The notes: a model not told the origin generated them from the sequence alone. DNA of 64,000 bases from Solimonas marina (GCF_012241385.1 NZ_JAAVXB010000001.1:558001-622000), one strand, 5' to 3'; positions 26,857 to 35,622 are shown, counted from the stretch's first letter. A program made the numbers and translations.

Positions 26857-27546
26857 CTAACTCGGCAGATTGGAGAGGCACAGCGTTGCCGATGAGCTGA
26901 GGCCGGAGACGGCGCTGACGGCCGTCAGCCGCACGATGACGGCGGTGGCCGTGGTGCCGGCTTTGCCGAACGGCGAACAGGTGCCGACGCTGGCGGTGAA
27001 GCTCGAACTCTGATCGCCGAGCATGTCGTCGGCGACCAGCTGCGCGCTCTGCGTCCAACTGACGCTGCTCCAGCTCGCCGCGGAGTTGCAATCGCTGCCT
27101 TTTAGCATCAGCAGACCGCCATCGACGGCCAGCGCCGCCTGGCAGCTGTAGGTTGTCAGATCGTCCTTGCTGCCCCAGACCACGGCATTGCCGATCGCGC
27201 TGCCGCCGCTGGCGAGGGTTTGCAGGGTACCGCTGAGCTGGCCGTCATCATTCAGGCTGGCCCCGCTGAGCACGACGAAGTCGGTGCCGGATGCCGCGCC
27301 GGCACTGCCGCTGCCAATGCCGTAGCCGGCGCCCTGCAGATCGATCTGCTCGGCAAGCAACCCGGCGCTGATCTGGCCGTCGCTACTGGCGCGCTGCGCC
27401 GAGATGATCGATTGGCGAATCAGGTTTTTGTACAGCGACAACATTGCCACGAGTCCGAGCAACGAGATCACCATGCCGACCATCAAACTGATCAGCGTCA
27501 CGCCGCGCTGTTGCCGCGCGCAGGGGCGGCGACGCTCAGCTGTCAT
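26857..27546 (-). CDS. pilW: PilW-like minor pilin (operon A)
   Basis: The 229-residue product starts at the ATG at 27546, overlapping the pilV end by 11 bases. The prepilin motif is RG followed by VTLISLMVGMVISLLGLVAML, with Ser where the conserved Glu5 normally sits. The following LYKNLIRQSIISAQRASSDGQ and GLLAEQIDLQGAGYGI segments are typical of PilW. The C-terminus is CLSNLPS. PilW is thought to sit at the pilus tip with PilV and PilX. Confidence 0.85.
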   Translation of the reverse strand: MTAERRRPCARQQRGVTLISLMVGMVISLLGLVAMLSLYKNLIRQSIISAQRASSDGQISAGLLAEQIDLQGAGYGIGSGSAGAASGTDFVVLSGASLNDDGQLSGTLQTLASGGSAIGNAVVWGSKDDLTTYSCQAALAVDGGLLMLKGSDCNSAASWSSVSWTQSAQLVADDMLGDQSSSFTASVGTCSPFGKAGTTATAVIVRLTAVSAVSGLSSSATLCLSNLPS

Positions 27547-27934
27547 CGTCGAGATCGCCGACAACGATCGTCCCGCTGCCGCCGAACCCATCGGCGGACG
27601 TCGCCGACAGCGTTACCGACGATGGTGCGTCGCTGACGCTGGTGCCGTTGACGCTGGCCGATGCGGTGCTGCAGCTGACCGTCAGGTCCAGCGATGTGGC
27701 CGGCGGCAGGGTGATCACCGCCAGCGACGTGTCGTCACACAGCGCCGTGCCGTAGCGCTGCAGTAGATTGCGCATTTGTGTGATCGCGATTTCGCTCGCA
27801 TTGAGCTGCCGCTGGCTGACCACCGCGCGCGCCGCCGCATAGCTCATGCCGAGCCCAACGATGCCGATCAGCAACATGCCGATCAGGGCTTCGAGCAAGG
27901 CGTCGCCGCGCTCAGTAATACGCTGCCGTGACAG
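27536..27934 (-). CDS. pilV: PilV-like minor pilin (operon A), non-ATG start
   Basis: The conserved part runs ERGDALLEALIGMLLIGIVGLG, with Glu at +5 but Asp at +1 after the cleavage Gly. It ends FGGSGTIVVGDLDDDS, very like the operon B PilV. No ATG or GTG lies near the expected start. A CTG at 27934 has AAGGAG seven bases upstream (27942-27947) and would give 132 residues, beginning inside the fimT end. An ATT at 27919 is the other option. The ATG at 28150 would add a long Arg/Ala-rich out-of-frame shadow of fimT and is rejected. The start is uncertain, the gene is not. Confidence 0.75.
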   Translation of the reverse strand: MSRQRITERGDALLEALIGMLLIGIVGLGMSYAAARAVVSQRQLNASEIAITQMRNLLQRYGTALCDDTSLAVITLPPATSLDLTVSCSTASASVNGTSVSDAPSSVTLSATSADGFGGSGTIVVGDLDDDS

Positions 27935-28406
27935 TGCCGGACTCCTTGGTGAGCGTAAAACCGTTGCCGGTCGAGCAGCTGTTGCCGCCGTCGCTGGCCG
28001 ACGCGCTGATCGCACGCGAGCGGTTGTCGAACGCCACGCAGGTGAAAGCGGTCCCGCTCGGAGCCTGTACGCTGACGCTGTCTGCAATCTCGGTGCTCCA
28101 CGTCGCGGTGCCGCTGCAAGCGGCAGCGGTGTTGCTGTCGCTCGCGGCATACAACGACAGCGTCGTGCCGCTCAGACAGACGATCGTCGCCGCCAGGCTG
28201 TCCGATACCCCGCCGGGATTACGCAGCGCCATTGCCTTGCCGCGCGCGTAGGCCTGGCCGATCTGCGCCTGTGCGTCGTGCAACTGCGTCGACACCACCC
28301 AGGCGCGGGTCAAGGGCGCGCCGAGCACCAGCATCAGGCCGACGATCGCGATGACGATCATCAGCTCGATCAGCGTGAAACCGGCCGCAGCGCGCCGCGT
28401 CACCAT
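27912..28406 (-). CDS. fimT: FimT/FimU-like minor pilin (GspH family, operon A)
   Basis: The 164-residue product starts at the ATG at 28406, which overlaps the pilE stop by seven bases. The leader MVTRRAAAG is followed by FTLIELMIVIAIVGLML, a textbook prepilin cleavage site and helix with Glu5. The C-terminal half contains CVAFDNRSRA and a paired Cys region of the GspH/FimT fold. FimT/FimU proteins join the minor-pilin tip complex to the major pilin, and some bind DNA. Confidence 0.87.
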   Translation of the reverse strand: MVTRRAAAGFTLIELMIVIAIVGLMLVLGAPLTRAWVVSTQLHDAQAQIGQAYARGKAMALRNPGGVSDSLAATIVCLSGTTLSLYAASDSNTAAACSGTATWSTEIADSVSVQAPSGTAFTCVAFDNRSRAISASASDGGNSCSTGNGFTLTKESGTVTAAYY

Positions 28407-28813
28407 GTGCTGCTGCTGCCGCTTGGCGGGGTGACGGTCCGTGTGTTGTCCTGGCCCAGCGTGATGACGTAGCCGGCGACGCGGGAGCCGGTCCCGGTGG
28501 CAGCGACGACGTATGCGCTGTCCGAGCTGCTTTGCACCGTATAGGTGAAGTTGTCCCCTTCGGCCGGGTACCAACCACTAAACAAGGCCTCGGTCTGCGC
28601 GGTGGTGCTGGTCGCCGACGGATAGCTGAGCTGCTGCTGGTAGTAGTTCTCCAGGTTCAGGCTCAGCGCCACCAGGTCCGCCTCGGCAGCGCGGACCTGG
28701 CTACGCGTGATGTAAGCGCCGTAGGCCGGCAACGCGATCGCCGCGAGAATCGCGACGATGATGACCGTCACGAGCAGCTCGATCAGCGTGAAACCGGATG
28801 CGGCTTGGCGCAT
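28400..28813 (-). CDS. pilE: Type IV pilin PilE-like protein (operon A, first gene)
   Basis: The 137-residue product starts at the ATG at 28813. MRQAASG precedes FTLIELLVTVIIVAILAAIALPAY, a canonical class III signal. Next comes ITRSQVRAAEADLVALSLNL (with NYYQQQLSYP after it), typical of PilE minor pilins that link the tip complex to the fibre. It ends VTPPSGSSSTW, close to the operon B copy. It is the promoter-proximal gene of a five-gene operon and is divergent from the tricorn-like protease. Confidence 0.9.
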   Translation of the reverse strand: MRQAASGFTLIELLVTVIIVAILAAIALPAYGAYITRSQVRAAEADLVALSLNLENYYQQQLSYPSATSTTAQTEALFSGWYPAEGDNFTYTVQSSSDSAYVVAATGTGSRVAGYVITLGQDNTRTVTPPSGSSSTW

Positions 28814-28885
28814 GGCGCAGTGCGGCGTCGCGAATGGAAATGGCTCCATTGTCGGTCGAGCCGCGATGCGCGTCCCTCTCATTTT

Positions 28886-28901
28886 GTAAGCAATTGCTTA
28901 C
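28886..28901. promoter_or_regulatory. Perfect 16-bp palindrome, likely operator
   Basis: GTAAGCAATTGCTTAC is a perfect palindrome 73 bases before the pilE start of operon A and about 160 bases before the divergent protease. Its size and symmetry suit a TetR- or MarR-type dimer. I do not recognise the cognate regulator. Nothing similar lies in front of operon B. Confidence 0.5.
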
Positions 28902-29008
28902 GTCAGTGCCGGGGTGCCATCGCCGACACCGGCCGCGCGTTTGCCATCGCGGCGCTCGGCCCGACCTTCGGGAAAACCCCTAATTGCCGACCCGTTGCGA
29001 ACCGTTTA

Positions 29009-29024
29009 CTGACATATCGGTCAG
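29009..29024. promoter_or_regulatory. Inverted repeat upstream of the tricorn-like protease
   Basis: CTGAC (29009-29013) and GTCAG (29020-29024) form an inverted repeat with a 6-base AT-rich centre. It lies 36 bases before the protease start codon, in a position where a bound repressor would block transcription. Confidence 0.35.
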
Positions 29025-29059
29025 ACTGGCGTCGTTACTACTGCAGGATTGCTGCCACC

Positions 29060-32000
29060 ATGACCTTGCTTCTTCCTCGCCCGCTGGCCCTCGCCGGGCT
29101 GATGCTGACGGCGCTGTCGTTCGTGCGACCCGCCGCTGCCGACGACGATGCGACGCTGATGCGCTTCCCGACCTTGCATGGTCAGCAGCTGGTGTTCGAG
29201 GCGCACGGCAATCTCTGGCAGGTCGATCGTACGGGTGGCGTGGCGCGGCGTCTGACCACCGAAGCCGGCTACGAGGTCATGCCGCGTTTCTCGCCGGACG
29301 GCAAGTGGATTGCGTTTACCGGCCAGTACCAGGGCAATCGCGACGTCTATGTGATGCCGGCCGGCGGCGGCACAGCCCGGCGCCTGACCTTCCATTCCGA
29401 TGTGGTCCCGGACGCGCCGCTGCGCTGGGGACCGAACAACATGGTGTTGGGCTGGACGCCGGATTCGAAGAACGTCGTCTTCCTGTCGCGCGCCGAGGCT
29501 TGGAACTCGTGGTACGGCAAGCTGTTCTCGGTGCCCTTGACCGGCGGTCTGCCGACCGCGCTGCCGCTCGATCGCGGCGGTCTGATGAGCTACAGCCCGG
29601 ATGGCAAGCAGATCGCCTATAACCGCATTTTCCGCAACTTCCGCACCTGGAAGCGTTACGACGGCGGTCTCGCGCAGGACGTCTACACCTACGATTTCGC
29701 CAGCAAGCAGCTGACGCGCATCACCGACTGGAAGGGCACCGACACCGCACCGATGTGGTACGGCCACACGATTTACTTCCTCTCGGATCGCGACGCCAAC
29801 CGCCGCGAGAACATCTGGGCCTACGATCTCGACACCAAGCAATATCGCGAGGTCACGCACTTCAGCGACTATGACGTCGATTTCCCGTCGATCGGCATCG
29901 GCGCTGGCGCGGATGGCATCGCCTTCCAGCAAGGCGGCCACCTTTACGTGCTCGATCTGCCGAGCGAAAAGCTGCACGAGCTGAGCGTGGCGGTGCCCGA
30001 CGACGGCTTGCAGACCAGCCCGCGTTACGTCGATGCTGCCGACACCATTCGCTATACGGACGTCGCTCAGCAGCCGGATTTCGACTTGTCGTCAAACGGC
30101 AAGCGCTTGCTGCTCAGTGCACGTGGCGACCTGTTCAGCGTGCCAGCCGAGCACGGCAACACGCGCAACCTCACTGAAACCTCGAATGCCGACGAGGACC
30201 ATCCGGCCTGGTCGCCGGACGGCAGCGAACTGGCCTATACCACCGACGTCGACGGTGAGCAGCAGATCGCCGTGCGCCCGTCGGGCGGTGGCGCCGAGAA
30301 AATTCTCACCCACTTCAAGCGTGGCTACGCCTATCAGCCGCTGTGGTCGCCCGACGGCAAGCACCTCGCGTTTTCCGACAACGAGCACCGCCTGTGGGTG
30401 ATGGATGTCGACGCCGGCGCGCCGAAGCAGATCGCGCAGGATCAGATTCAGGAGATGCACGACTACAGCTGGTCGCCGGATGGCCGCTGGCTGGCTTACA
30501 GCCTGACCGGCGCCAATCAGGTGCGGTCGATCTGGCTCTACAACCTGACGTCTGGCAAGGCGACGCGCGTCAGCGATGCGCGCGACAACGACTTCGCCCC
30601 GGTCTTCGACCCCAAGGGCCGTTGGCTGTATTTCGTTTCCACGCGGCACGAGCTGCCGACCTTCAGCGAGAGCGAATTCAATATCGCGACGCTGAAGAGT
30701 ACCGGTATCTACGTCGCGACCTTGAAGGCCGACGCCCCATCGCCATTCGCCCCGCGCTCGGACGAAGCGCGCTACCCATCGGACGACGACAAGAAGGACA
30801 AGGGCAAGGACGATGGTGGCGACGAGCACTGGAAGCCGGGCGCGAGCAAACCGATCGACGTCGATCTTGATGGCCTGATGCAGCGCGCGGTGCCGATGCC
30901 GATCGCGCCGAACGACATCACCGAGCTCGAAGTGCGCGGCGATCTCGTCTACTACATGACCAGCCCGAGCCAGACCATAGACGGGCCGCTGCCCGGCGAA
31001 GATTCGGCGCTGCACATCTACGACATGCACAAGCGCAAGGACGCGACGCTGACCGAAGGCCTAGACGGCTTCCATGTGGCGGCCGATGACAGCAAGCTGC
31101 TGTACGTCAAGCATGACGAGTTCTACATCGTCGATGCCAAGCCGAACCCGGACAAGGATCAGGGCAAGAGCGACGACAAGCCGGTCGACCTGTCACACAT
31201 GCGCACACGCGTCGATCCGCGTGCCGAATGGCGCGAGATGTTTGCGTCGGCCTGGCGCCTGGAACGGGACTTCTTCTTCAATCCGAAGATGAACGGTGTC
31301 GACTGGAATGCGGTGCGCGCGTCGTACGAAAAGCTGCTGCCGCTAGTGGGGTCGCGCGAGGATCTCAATTACGTGATCGGTGAGGTGCAGGGCGAGCTCG
31401 GCAACTCACACACCTACGTCGGTGGCGGCGACGACAACGACACACGGCCACACGTCGGCACCGCCATGCTCGGTGCCGATCTCGAACTCGACGCCGCATC
31501 GGGCCGCTATCGCATCGCCAAGATCTACCACGGCGACAACACGCGCGAGCGCTACCGCGCGCCGCTGACGGCGCCGGGGATCAAGGTCAAGGAGGGCGAC
31601 TATCTGCTGGCGATCGACGACCACGAGCTGAAGGCGCCGACCGATCCGTACAGCCTGCTCGTCAACAAGGCCGATGGCACGGTGAAGCTGACGCTGGCGT
31701 CCAGCGTCAACGGCAAGCGTCACGACGTGGTCGTCAAACCGGTGAACAACGAGTTGGCGCTGCGCGAGCAGGCGTGGATCGATCACAACCGCGAAACCGT
31801 CGATCGGCTATCGGGCGGCAAGATCGGCTACATCTACCTGTCGGACATGGAAGCGCTGGGCATGGAGCAGTTCATCCGCCAGTTCTACAGCCAGCTCGAC
31901 AAGCAGGCGCTGATCGTCGACGACCGCTGGAATGGCGGCGGCTTCATCGACCAGATCGTGCTCGAACGCCTGCGCCGCATCCTGGTCGGCATGTCGACCA

Positions 32001-32437
32001 ATCGCGAGCGAGCGACGATGTCGATTCCCGAACAGCTGATCAACGGACCCAAGGTCTGCCTGATCAATCACTATTCCGCATCGGATGGCGACATCTTCCC
32101 GTACTACTTCCGCAAATACGGTCTCGGCAAGCTGATCGGTACCCGGACCTGGGGCGGCGTGCGCGGCATTCGCGGTTCCTGGACGCTGCTCGATGGCGGT
32201 TACATCACCGTGCCGGAGGCCAGCCTCTACGGCCTGGATTCGAACTGGGTGATCGAGAATCACGGCGTTGACCCCGACATTGAAGTCGAGGACGCGCCGG
32301 GGCCGATGCTGGCCGGTCACGACCCGCAACTCGAAACCGCCGTGAACGTGCTGCTCGACGAACTCAAGCAGCATCCGGTGAGCGTGCCGCAACCGCCGCC
32401 GCTACTGCCGGCTTATCCGCCGGCGGGCGAGCGCTGA
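29060..32437 (+). CDS. Secreted tricorn-like S41 protease with beta-propeller and PDZ domains
   Basis: The 1125-residue protein starts at the ATG at 29060 (AGGA 11 bases upstream) and has a signal peptide of about 27 residues ending in Ala-Ala-Ala. The N-terminal half is made of PD40/WD40-like propeller blades (MPRFSPDGKWIAFTG, HPAWSPDGSELAYT, PLWSPDGKHLAFS, YSWSPDGRWLAYS). After a Lys/Asp-rich loop come a tricorn-type helical C1 domain (AEWREMFASAWRLERDFFF), a PDZ domain and an S41 peptidase domain with candidate Ser nucleophile in NHYSASDGDIFPYYF. It probably degrades peptides in the periplasm. It lies between the two minor-pilin operons: divergent from operon A, convergent with operon B. 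Confidence 0.92.
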   Translation: MTLLLPRPLALAGLMLTALSFVRPAAADDDATLMRFPTLHGQQLVFEAHGNLWQVDRTGGVARRLTTEAGYEVMPRFSPDGKWIAFTGQYQGNRDVYVMPAGGGTARRLTFHSDVVPDAPLRWGPNNMVLGWTPDSKNVVFLSRAEAWNSWYGKLFSVPLTGGLPTALPLDRGGLMSYSPDGKQIAYNRIFRNFRTWKRYDGGLAQDVYTYDFASKQLTRITDWKGTDTAPMWYGHTIYFLSDRDANRRENIWAYDLDTKQYREVTHFSDYDVDFPSIGIGAGADGIAFQQGGHLYVLDLPSEKLHELSVAVPDDGLQTSPRYVDAADTIRYTDVAQQPDFDLSSNGKRLLLSARGDLFSVPAEHGNTRNLTETSNADEDHPAWSPDGSELAYTTDVDGEQQIAVRPSGGGAEKILTHFKRGYAYQPLWSPDGKHLAFSDNEHRLWVMDVDAGAPKQIAQDQIQEMHDYSWSPDGRWLAYSLTGANQVRSIWLYNLTSGKATRVSDARDNDFAPVFDPKGRWLYFVSTRHELPTFSESEFNIATLKSTGIYVATLKADAPSPFAPRSDEARYPSDDDKKDKGKDDGGDEHWKPGASKPIDVDLDGLMQRAVPMPIAPNDITELEVRGDLVYYMTSPSQTIDGPLPGEDSALHIYDMHKRKDATLTEGLDGFHVAADDSKLLYVKHDEFYIVDAKPNPDKDQGKSDDKPVDLSHMRTRVDPRAEWREMFASAWRLERDFFFNPKMNGVDWNAVRASYEKLLPLVGSREDLNYVIGEVQGELGNSHTYVGGGDDNDTRPHVGTAMLGADLELDAASGRYRIAKIYHGDNTRERYRAPLTAPGIKVKEGDYLLAIDDHELKAPTDPYSLLVNKADGTVKLTLASSVNGKRHDVVVKPVNNELALREQAWIDHNRETVDRLSGGKIGYIYLSDMEALGMEQFIRQFYSQLDKQALIVDDRWNGGGFIDQIVLERLRRILVGMSTNRERATMSIPEQLINGPKVCLINHYSASDGDIFPYYFRKYGLGKLIGTRTWGGVRGIRGSWTLLDGGYITVPEASLYGLDSNWVIENHGVDPDIEVEDAPGPMLAGHDPQLETAVNVLLDELKQHPVSVPQPPPLLPAYPPAGER

Positions 32438-32459
32438 GGGCCGCGCGGTCTGGGTGCGC

Positions 32460-34544
32460 TCATTGGTAGCGTGTCCAGACCGCGACGGCGGCGCCCGTCC
32501 CGCCGCTCGATGTCGTGCTGCAGTCGGCCATGCACGGCAGTGCGCCAGGCACGAACGATGACGGCAGGTTGGTCAGGTCGAGGGTCGTGCTACCGGCCCA
32601 CTTGGTGGGGGTGAGCAGGCTATCGGCGCCCTGCGCGGCGACCGTGATATAGCCATGAATGGTCGTGCTGCCGGTGGTCGACAATTCGTTGCCGGCAATG
32701 ACGCTGCCGTACACATCGTTTGATGCGGTGAGCTTGATATCGCCGCCGGAAAACACGCCGAGCTGATAGCCGCCCGCGAGAAACGCAATGTTGCCGAGCG
32801 GGTTCGATGTCAGCGCTTGCGTCGACAGATCGCAGAAATTGTTTGGATACAGGCCATCGAAGCGCGTATACGGCGTCGTGTCGGTCGGTTGATTGAGACA
32901 TACCGCGGCATAACCGGCGTAGTTCACCGCGACCGTCTTGTTGCTGCCGCTGGTGCGGATATCCCCGCTGGCAATAAAGCTGTCGTGGTAGATGCCGTTT
33001 CCGGCGTTCAGATCACCGGCAAACCACATCACGCCAGGCGCCAGACTGGTGCCATTGAGGCTCCACTCGCCAGCGCTGTAAGAGATGCAGCTGTTGTTGT
33101 CGGACGAACCTTCGCAGATCGTGTGCTGGGGGGTGCTCGGCGTCGCGCAGCTGCTGCCGTCGGAGGCCAGCGATGTGCACAGATAATCCTTGTAGGGGCC
33201 ACTGTAATTGCCGAGGTAATAAACACCATCGGTAATGCCGTTGACGTTGCGCACGGTGACTTGGCGGTGGCCGGCGCTGTCGATCTCGAACACGTAGTTC
33301 GCATCGTCCTTGAGCGCGTACGCATCGACCTTGCGATCGGTGACCTGATTGGCCTCGACCGGCGTCACCGACACCACCGCCACGTCGACCTGATAGCCGA
33401 GTTGCGTATTGACGTTGACGCTGTTGTTCCACAGCGGCTTGATGATCAAGCCGCCGACTGTGCCGCTGGCGACGGCGCCGCTGCCGGTGACCGTCAGCAG
33501 ACCCTGGCCGGCGAGCCGGTTGCTGATGCTGCCGTATGACAGGGTCGTATCGCTTTTGGTGTTGACGTTGCTGACGCCGGCGCCGGTCAGGTTGACCGCA
33601 CCGATCGCGTTGATGGTGGTGGAAAGATTGCCGCCGCCGTAGACCACGTAGCTGTTGGCATTGATCAGTTTGCCGGAGCCCGAGCTGGTCCAGGTGACGC
33701 TGCCATCGGTATTGATGGTCTGCACCGAAGCACCGCCGCCGGTCACGCTGACCCCGAGTATCGAGTTGACGCTGGTAGCCGACGAACTGCCGCCGAAGCT
33801 GACCAGGCCATTGCTGTTGATCGTTGTCGCCGAGGCGCTGCCGGCCAGCGTCACACTGCCCATCGCATTGATGCTCTGCAGCGCCGCCGATCCAGACAGC
33901 GACACGTTGCCGTTGGCGTTGACGGTCTTGACGGCGATCGCGCTATTGATCGAGACGTTGCCGGTCGACACGATGGTGTCGACGCCAGTGATGCTGGCGC
34001 TGGTCAGCGTGACGTTGCCGTCGACAACGAATTTCGCGTTGCCATTGCCGACCACGGTGATGTTGCCGTTCATGGTCAGATCGTTGTAGATGTTGATGAC
34101 GTCGAGATCTGAATACGGTGCCGTGACGATCTCGCCGCTGCTGCCGCCGGCATAGAGCGATACGTCGTAAACCGTGCGCAGCGTCGCCGTGGCGCCGGCG
34201 CCCTCGCCGGTCACGTCAGCGACGACGCGAATATTGCCGGTGACGTCGGGGCCGGACATCGACACGATGTCGATCGAGACGCCGTCGATGCCCGTGATCG
34301 GAATCACACCATTGAGTGCCACCGTCAGCAGGGTGCCGATCTGCGAACCGAGATAGACGCGCAGCAGCTCGACACCGGACCACGCGCGTGACTCGGCCAG
34401 CGTTGCCGCATGCACCGACAGCGTCTTGTCCTGGGTGCCGCGTATCGTCGACATGACGCCGAGCGTACTGGCCGTCAGCGCCATGCCGACCAGCAGGATG
34501 GTCAGGATCGTCGCGTAACCGCGCTGGCCTCTGCGCGTCTTCAT
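32460..34544 (-). CDS. Oversized PilX-like minor pilin with 17-residue repeats (operon B)
   Basis: The 694-residue product starts at the ATG at 34544, which overlaps the pilW stop as ATGA. The N-terminus MKTRRGQRG is followed by YATILTILLVGMALTASTLGV and TQDKTLSVHAATLAESRAWSG, the same as the operon A PilX, and again lacks Glu5. Residues about 191-326 are eight near-perfect 17-residue repeats of the form (I/V)N-x-x-G-x-V-x-L-x-G with Ser/Thr/Ala, which should form a beta-helix. The distal half has scattered Cys residues and LYPNNFCDLS. The protein ends VWTRYQ. The length is about three times that of ordinary PilX. Confidence 0.87.
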   Translation of the reverse strand: MKTRRGQRGYATILTILLVGMALTASTLGVMSTIRGTQDKTLSVHAATLAESRAWSGVELLRVYLGSQIGTLLTVALNGVIPITGIDGVSIDIVSMSGPDVTGNIRVVADVTGEGAGATATLRTVYDVSLYAGGSSGEIVTAPYSDLDVINIYNDLTMNGNITVVGNGNAKFVVDGNVTLTSASITGVDTIVSTGNVSINSAIAVKTVNANGNVSLSGSAALQSINAMGSVTLAGSASATTINSNGLVSFGGSSSATSVNSILGVSVTGGGASVQTINTDGSVTWTSSGSGKLINANSYVVYGGGNLSTTINAIGAVNLTGAGVSNVNTKSDTTLSYGSISNRLAGQGLLTVTGSGAVASGTVGGLIIKPLWNNSVNVNTQLGYQVDVAVVSVTPVEANQVTDRKVDAYALKDDANYVFEIDSAGHRQVTVRNVNGITDGVYYLGNYSGPYKDYLCTSLASDGSSCATPSTPQHTICEGSSDNNSCISYSAGEWSLNGTSLAPGVMWFAGDLNAGNGIYHDSFIASGDIRTSGSNKTVAVNYAGYAAVCLNQPTDTTPYTRFDGLYPNNFCDLSTQALTSNPLGNIAFLAGGYQLGVFSGGDIKLTASNDVYGSVIAGNELSTTGSTTIHGYITVAAQGADSLLTPTKWAGSTTLDLTNLPSSFVPGALPCMADCSTTSSGGTGAAVAVWTRYQ
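33567..33974 (-). repeat. 51-bp coding repeats encoding a beta-helix-like solenoid
   Basis: Eight consecutive units of about 51 bp encode 17-residue repeats in the operon B PilX (seven of 16-17 residues, one of 18). Examples are INAMGSVTLAGSASATT and INSNGLVSFGGSSSATS. The periodicity is clear at protein level and less so in DNA, so these are old repeats kept by selection on structure. Confidence 0.85.
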
Positions 34545-35209
34545 GTCAGGTAGTTGGTGATGCACAGCGCAGCGCCGGTCGGATAACCGGCGTCGACGCC
34601 GTGCGCACGCATCGTCAGGATCAAGGCCGGCAGCGGCAGCCCCTTGCCGAACGGGGCACAGCTACCGTGACTGACCGAAAATGTCGTGTCGGCCTGATCG
34701 AGCGCTCCGCTCGACACCAGATCGGCACGGCGCTGCCACTGTGCGCTGGCCCAGTCGGTCGCAGCCGCACAGCCGGACGTTGCGCGCAACAGCGTCAGGC
34801 CACCATCGCTGACGATCAGTGCGTTGCAGCGATAGGCGCTCAACGTCGGGTTGTCACCCCAGACAATGGCATTGCCGCTGACCGCCGACGAACCGATGGT
34901 CAGCGCCGTGCCATGCAGCTTCAGCTGCGCATCGAGCGTCGCGCCGCTGACCACGATGAAATCGGTGTTGCTTTTCGCCGCGCCGCTGGCGGTGGCGACG
35001 CCGTAGCCGGCGCCCTGCAATTCGATCTGTGCGGTCAGCAGACCGGCCGCAATTTCGCCGTCGTGGCCACTGCGCTGCGCCGAAGCGACGGTCTGGTAAA
35101 TCAAATTCTTGTAGAGCGACAGCATCGAGACGATGCCGATCATTGAAATCGCCATGCCGGTCAGCAGGCTGATCATCGTCACACCGTGCTGGCGCTTCAG
35201 TGCCAGCAT
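34541..35209 (-). CDS. pilW: PilW-like minor pilin (operon B)
   Basis: The 222-residue product begins MLALKRQHG, followed by VTMISLLTGMAISMIGIVSML, again with Ser in place of Glu5. LYKNLIYQTVASAQRSGHDG and GLLTAQIELQGAGYGV match the operon A PilW closely. The end is CITNYLT. It overlaps the pilV stop by one base (TGATG) and the pilX start by four (ATGA), so the operon is translationally coupled. Confidence 0.88.
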   Translation of the reverse strand: MLALKRQHGVTMISLLTGMAISMIGIVSMLSLYKNLIYQTVASAQRSGHDGEIAAGLLTAQIELQGAGYGVATASGAAKSNTDFIVVSGATLDAQLKLHGTALTIGSSAVSGNAIVWGDNPTLSAYRCNALIVSDGGLTLLRATSGCAAATDWASAQWQRRADLVSSGALDQADTTFSVSHGSCAPFGKGLPLPALILTMRAHGVDAGYPTGAALCITNYLT

Positions 35210-35622
35210 CAGCCGTTATCTCCGACCACAATGGTCCCGACCCCGCCGAACAATTCCGGCGACGTCACCGACAGTTTCACCGCCGACGGCAGTACGGTGA
35301 GGTCGATGCTGTTGATCTTCACCGACAGCAGCGCATCGCATTGCACGTCGACGCCGAGCTGGCGGTCCGGCGGCATGGTGATGACGGCCAGCGAATCGTC
35401 CGTGCACAGCGTTGTGCCATAGCGCTGCATCAATGCGCGCATTTGCGAGATCGCGATGCCCTGCGCGTTCTGGTAGCGCTGACCGACCATGACCCGTGAA
35501 GCGGTGTAGCTCATGCCGAGGCCGACAATGCCGATCAGCAGCGTGCCGATCAGCGCCTCGAGCAGCATGTCGCCGCGCTGACGACGCCGCGTCGCGCGGT
35601 CAATGAAAGCTGACCTGTTCAT
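35209..35622 (-). CDS. pilV: PilV-like minor pilin (operon B)
   Basis: The 137-residue product has a basic leader (MNRSAFIDRATRRRQRG) followed by DMLLEALIGTLLIGIVGLG, with Glu5 but Asp at +1, exactly the pattern in the operon A PilV. Conserved middle and end segments (ISQMRALMQRYGTTLC, FGGVGTIVVGDNG) also match. It overlaps fimT by 23 bases. Here the start is a clear ATG, unlike in operon A. Confidence 0.88.
   Translation of the reverse strand: MNRSAFIDRATRRRQRGDMLLEALIGTLLIGIVGLGMSYTASRVMVGQRYQNAQGIAISQMRALMQRYGTTLCTDDSLAVITMPPDRQLGVDVQCDALLSVKINSIDLTVLPSAVKLSVTSPELFGGVGTIVVGDNG

Noticed and set aside
28902-28925. Sigma-54 promoter for operon A pilE (TGGCAC on the minus strand)
   Set aside because: A -24-like TGGCAC is present but the -12 TTGC element is missing at the required distance.
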